From positions 1-7,755 of the forward strand of contig JALOPK010000153.1 of NCBI GenBank assembly GCA_025453925.1: a stretch of DNA of 7,755 bases, in the 5' to 3' direction. The notes beneath the pieces were generated by a model. The model made no database searches. It was not told where the DNA came from and worked only from the letters and a program-made list of their open reading frames with translations. The translations under genes were made by a program, and so were the position numbers. Positions 5,043 through 7,755 of this stretch are shown in pieces. Within the stretch, counting starts at the first letter, position 1. Each line of letters begins with the position of its first letter. Source of the DNA: Candidatus Eiseniibacteriota bacterium. Lineage in GTDB: Bacteria > JAFGKV01.

Positions 5043-7755
5043 TCAGAACTCGGCCCCCAGCGACCACAACGAACGCCATGGCCCGGAACTGGTGACGAGA
5101 TCGGTCCTCCTGGCAAGATCCCACTTGAGGACGAAAATGCCCAGATTGAGTCGCGCACCCAGGCCATAGGATGCCCGCAGGTCCTTTGTCGCGGGCAGCC
5201 CGGTCTTCTCATCCTTGGTGAAGAACGAAACGCCGGCACCCTCCCACGCGCTTCCGCCGTCCATGAACACGCATCCCCGGATGTCTCTGATGTCCAGTGG
5301 CAGCGGGAATCCCAGCCACAGCCGTTGAACGAGCGGGAAACGGAACTCTGCGTTGGCCAGGAACGCGCGTGTCCCAGAAAGCGATGCCGAGTCGTAGCCT
5401 CGAATGCTCTGTGAGCCACCCAGGCTGAAGACTTGGGGAGTTTCTCCGTTGCTGATGCCGAACACCCCCCGGATGGCGAAGAGGTAGTCCCTGGACACGT
5501 TCAGGTACTTCCGGAGGTCGGCTACTCCGGTGCGAAACCTGAGGTCCCCCGCGGCAAGAGAGATCTCCATGCGGGTGCGGTGGCCGGAGAGCGGCCCCGT
5601 GTACCCCCAGATGGCATTGTCCGTCACCCAGGCAAGCGAAGGCTCGGCGTAGTAGAAAGCCTCGTCGGTCACCTGGTAGAGGTAGTCCGGGTCCCAAATC
5701 GTGCGGAGGTAGGTCCGCTGTTGGATCGAGAGCAGCGCCAGGTTGAGTTCGACCCGTGAGAAACGTGACAAGGGCCAGAGCAGGGTCAGTTCGCCGCCTC
5801 GGTACACCTCGCTCCGGTACTCCTCGGCATCGGGCGCGGCGAACAAGTAGTCGTTCCGGTACTGGTAGAGGGCCGCCCCCCAGTTCAGTCGATGAGAGAG
5901 GTTGGTGTACCCCAGCAGCAGATCGGAATCCGTGAGGGAGCCATAGAGCGCCGCCCCGATGGTGATGGTATGGTTGCCGAGGATGTCGCTGAGCGAAACG
6001 TAGGATTGGCCGTAGAGGCCCAGGCTCTGCGCATAGGTCGCGCCCCCGGCCAGGTAGTCGGGAGAGAACTTCACCTTGTACCGCGCGATGGCGAAGGTGG
6101 TGGTGTCCATGGCATCGACAACCAAGGCGGGCTGGACGGAGTCCTCGGGTGCCGGCTCGATCCACTCTGTGACCCGTTGCGCCGGCGAGTCAATGGCGAA
6201 CACGTTCCAGCTTCCGCCCTCGAAGGCGGAAAACGCGAGGCGATCGGCGTTCTGCGCCCAGGTGAGGCATGGGCTTGACTCCGTGAGTCCACTCACTCCC
6301 GTGAAGACGTTGGTCACTTTCCCTACCCGCAACGAGTCCAGATCCCAAAGGTAGACGTTCGGGATGCCGTCCGCGTCCGAGACGAATCCGAGGTATCTCC
6401 CATCATGGGAGAATGAGGGGTCGATGTTCTTTCCCGCCAGCCGCGGCAGTACCACCACGGAGGTATCCGCCAGCGTCATGATGCCGATGCCCCAGTCGGC
6501 GATCACCATGTCCTCGAAGTTTGTACGGGGTGATCGGTCGGTGCCGAAGGCCAGTCTCGACCCATCCGGCGACCACGCCGGGTCACGTTCCGCAAAACGA
6601 TCTTCGGTGAGAGGCGTCAATACCTTTGAGGCGATGTCGTACACGAAAAGGTCTGACTGCCCTCCATGGAAGCCCACGAACGCGAGTCGCGCCCCATCGG
6701 GGCTGAAGGTCGGGCCCTGTATCCCGTCCAGATCGGGAAACACCCGGTCGACAATCTCCCCGGACTGGGCATCGAGCAGATAGATCCCTTCGTTCCCGCC
6801 CGATTTGACCGAGACCGCCAGCGTGCCAGCATCTGGTGACCACCCGACGCTGGTGGAGAGGAATCGGAGCGATTCGAACGTGCCCGATCGTTCTCCCCGG
6901 GCGAGCCGCCTCGTTTTCCCGTCCTCCGACCGCACGTAGAGGTCGATGAAGAGGTTCTCGTCGGAGATGAAGGCCAGCCGGTCTCCAAACGGACTGAGCG
7001 CAGGGGAGATGTTATAGGCAGCGTGCGACTTCGGGCCGCCGGCCAGGAGTGTCCCCGTTTCGGCAGGAGCCTCCCGCCCCTCCAATTGCGGCAAGTAGGT
7101 TCGCCGAACATGGAGGTGCCACTTCCGGGAGAGATCATCCACCGACATCCCCAACGTGCGTTCGACCCCTTTGTCGAACGGAGTCTGGTTCATGAGCCTG
7201 GTCCAGAGTTCGCCGACCTTCTCCTGTCCATATCTCTCGGCGATGAAAGCCATTACACTCTGGCCAAAGCGGTAGACCCTGATGTCTCCCACATTGGCGA
7301 GAGTCGGAAGGTCCACCAGGTAGCCCGACAGGGCGGCGTCGCGTAGCCACATCTCCGTGTTCGGATCGACTCGTCCGATGCTGTAGTACTCCGCCATCCC
7401 TTCAATAACCCAGAGGGGGGGAGTGATCACCTGGCTGCCGACGAGGCTCTTGCCGCTTCCCAGCAGGCGGTCGATCTGGAATGCATGGACGAGTTCGTGC
7501 TTCAACACGTGATCGAGTTCCGCGTACGACCCCGTGAATGGGAGAAACACCCGGCGCTTAATCAACTCGGTGACCCCGCCGGTACCCTCCGAAATCAGTG
7601 AGGGTGTGATGTTGGTCTCGGCGAAGTGTCCGTGGGACGCGTAGAGCAGAAGTGGTATCGGGTTCTCAACCTCGTATCCGAACAGCTCCGACAGTTCCGC
7701 GTAGTGCTGCTCCGCCATCCGGGCTGCATCGAGCGCCGCACGCCGTTGTGCGCCA
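5043..7755 (-). CDS. Zinc-metallopeptidase/PD40-propeller/Omp85-barrel fusion, 5' end outside window
   Basis: The reading frame is open to the window edge, so the N-terminus and any signal peptide are missing; numbering here starts at the methionine at 7718, which has 12 in-frame codons before it. Residues about 1-210 form a peptidase-MA-like (gluzincin) domain: HELVH at 74-78 supplies two zinc-ligand histidines and the catalytic Glu, and E106 in WVIEGMAEYYS is the likely third ligand. Residues about 230-515 hold six PD40/TolB-like blades, with SPxGxRLAF-type motifs near 242, 293, 338, 382, 436 and 487. From about 545 to 891 comes a strand-rich region ending in a Bac_surface_Ag/Omp85 barrel, with GGSQSIRGYDSASLSG at 767-782 matching the RGY loop-6 signature and a terminal phenylalanine typical of outer-membrane barrels. 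The protein is probably anchored in the outer membrane with its protease and propeller attached; which face they occupy is not shown. Substrate is unknown. Similar predicted proteins occur in Gemmatimonadetes and Bacteroidetes-like genomes, to my recollection. Confidence 0.88.
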   Translation of the reverse strand, partial: GAQRRAALDAARMAEQHYAELSELFGYEVENPIPLLLYASHGHFAETNITPSLISEGTGGVTELIKRRVFLPFTGSYAELDHVLKHELVHAFQIDRLLGSGKSLVGSQVITPPLWVIEGMAEYYSIGRVDPNTEMWLRDAALSGYLVDLPTLANVGDIRVYRFGQSVMAFIAERYGQEKVGELWTRLMNQTPFDKGVERTLGMSVDDLSRKWHLHVRRTYLPQLEGREAPAETGTLLAGGPKSHAAYNISPALSPFGDRLAFISDENLFIDLYVRSEDGKTRRLARGERSGTFESLRFLSTSVGWSPDAGTLAVSVKSGGNEGIYLLDAQSGEIVDRVFPDLDGIQGPTFSPDGARLAFVGFHGGQSDLFVYDIASKVLTPLTEDRFAERDPAWSPDGSRLAFGTDRSPRTNFEDMVIADWGIGIMTLADTSVVVLPRLAGKNIDPSFSHDGRYLGFVSDADGIPNVYLWDLDSLRVGKVTNVFTGVSGLTESSPCLTWAQNADRLAFSAFEGGSWNVFAIDSPAQRVTEWIEPAPEDSVQPALVVDAMDTTTFAIARYKVKFSPDYLAGGATYAQSLGLYGQSYVSLSDILGNHTITIGAALYGSLTDSDLLLGYTNLSHRLNWGAALYQYRNDYLFAAPDAEEYRSEVYRGGELTLLWPLSRFSRVELNLALLSIQQRTYLRTIWDPDYLYQVTDEAFYYAEPSLAWVTDNAIWGYTGPLSGHRTRMEISLAAGDLRFRTGVADLRKYLNVSRDYLFAIRGVFGISNGETPQVFSLGGSQSIRGYDSASLSGTRAFLANAEFRFPLVQRLWLGFPLPLDIRDIRGCVFMDGGSAWEGAGVSFFTKDEKTGLPATKDLRASYGLGARLNLGIFVLKWDLARRTDLVTSSGPWRSLWSLGAEF

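Noticed and set aside
7716-7718. ATG at 7718 as the true start of the protease/propeller/barrel gene
   Set aside because: The frame continues upstream without a stop to the window edge, and no signal peptide is present after this ATG although the protein must be exported.

Overview
All five genes in this 7.7 kb window lie on the minus strand, so transcription runs from high to low coordinates. The DNA is GC-rich, tightly packed and uses clear Shine-Dalgarno sites for three of its genes. One product ends in an Omp85-type outer-membrane beta-barrel, so the host is a Gram-negative (diderm) bacterium. A PD40/Omp85 giant, a secreted FG-GAP protein and a long ETF beta subunit together resemble the FCB superphylum and its uncultured relatives (Gemmatimonadetes, Eisenbacteria or Krumholzibacteria type). 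That placement is an impression from gene style, not a demonstrated assignment.

Layout in order of transcription. (1) 7755-5043: 5'-truncated gene for a large envelope protein that joins a zinc-metallopeptidase domain (HELVH plus a downstream EGMAEY), a six-blade PD40/TolB-like propeller and a C-terminal outer-membrane barrel. (2) A 176-bp gap with a cluster of CATTC/GAATG pentamers and a 12-bp palindrome, just ahead of the next gene. (3) 4866-3046: KtrB/TrkH-type potassium transporter subunit with four filter P-loops, the gating loop and a long N-terminal extension. (4) A 103-bp gap with a possible sigma70 promoter, a small hairpin and a good ribosome binding site. (5) 2942-1224: secreted protein with eight calcium-binding FG-GAP/VCBS loops and an FN3-like tail. 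(6) 1209-337: etfB. (7) 318-1 and beyond: etfA, cut by the window edge.

The last three genes are separated by only 14 and 18 bp, each gap holding a Shine-Dalgarno site, so the FG-GAP gene, etfB and etfA are probably co-transcribed. EtfB and EtfA form a flavoprotein heterodimer that shuttles electrons between dehydrogenases and a quinone or ferredoxin acceptor. EtfB carries motifs typical of the bifurcating-type ETF branch. Neither the dehydrogenase partner nor a KtrA/TrkA regulatory subunit for the potassium channel is encoded here. No mobile element, CRISPR array, tRNA or rRNA was seen. The most unusual item is the protease-propeller-barrel fusion; nothing here amounts to a clearly new multi-gene system.
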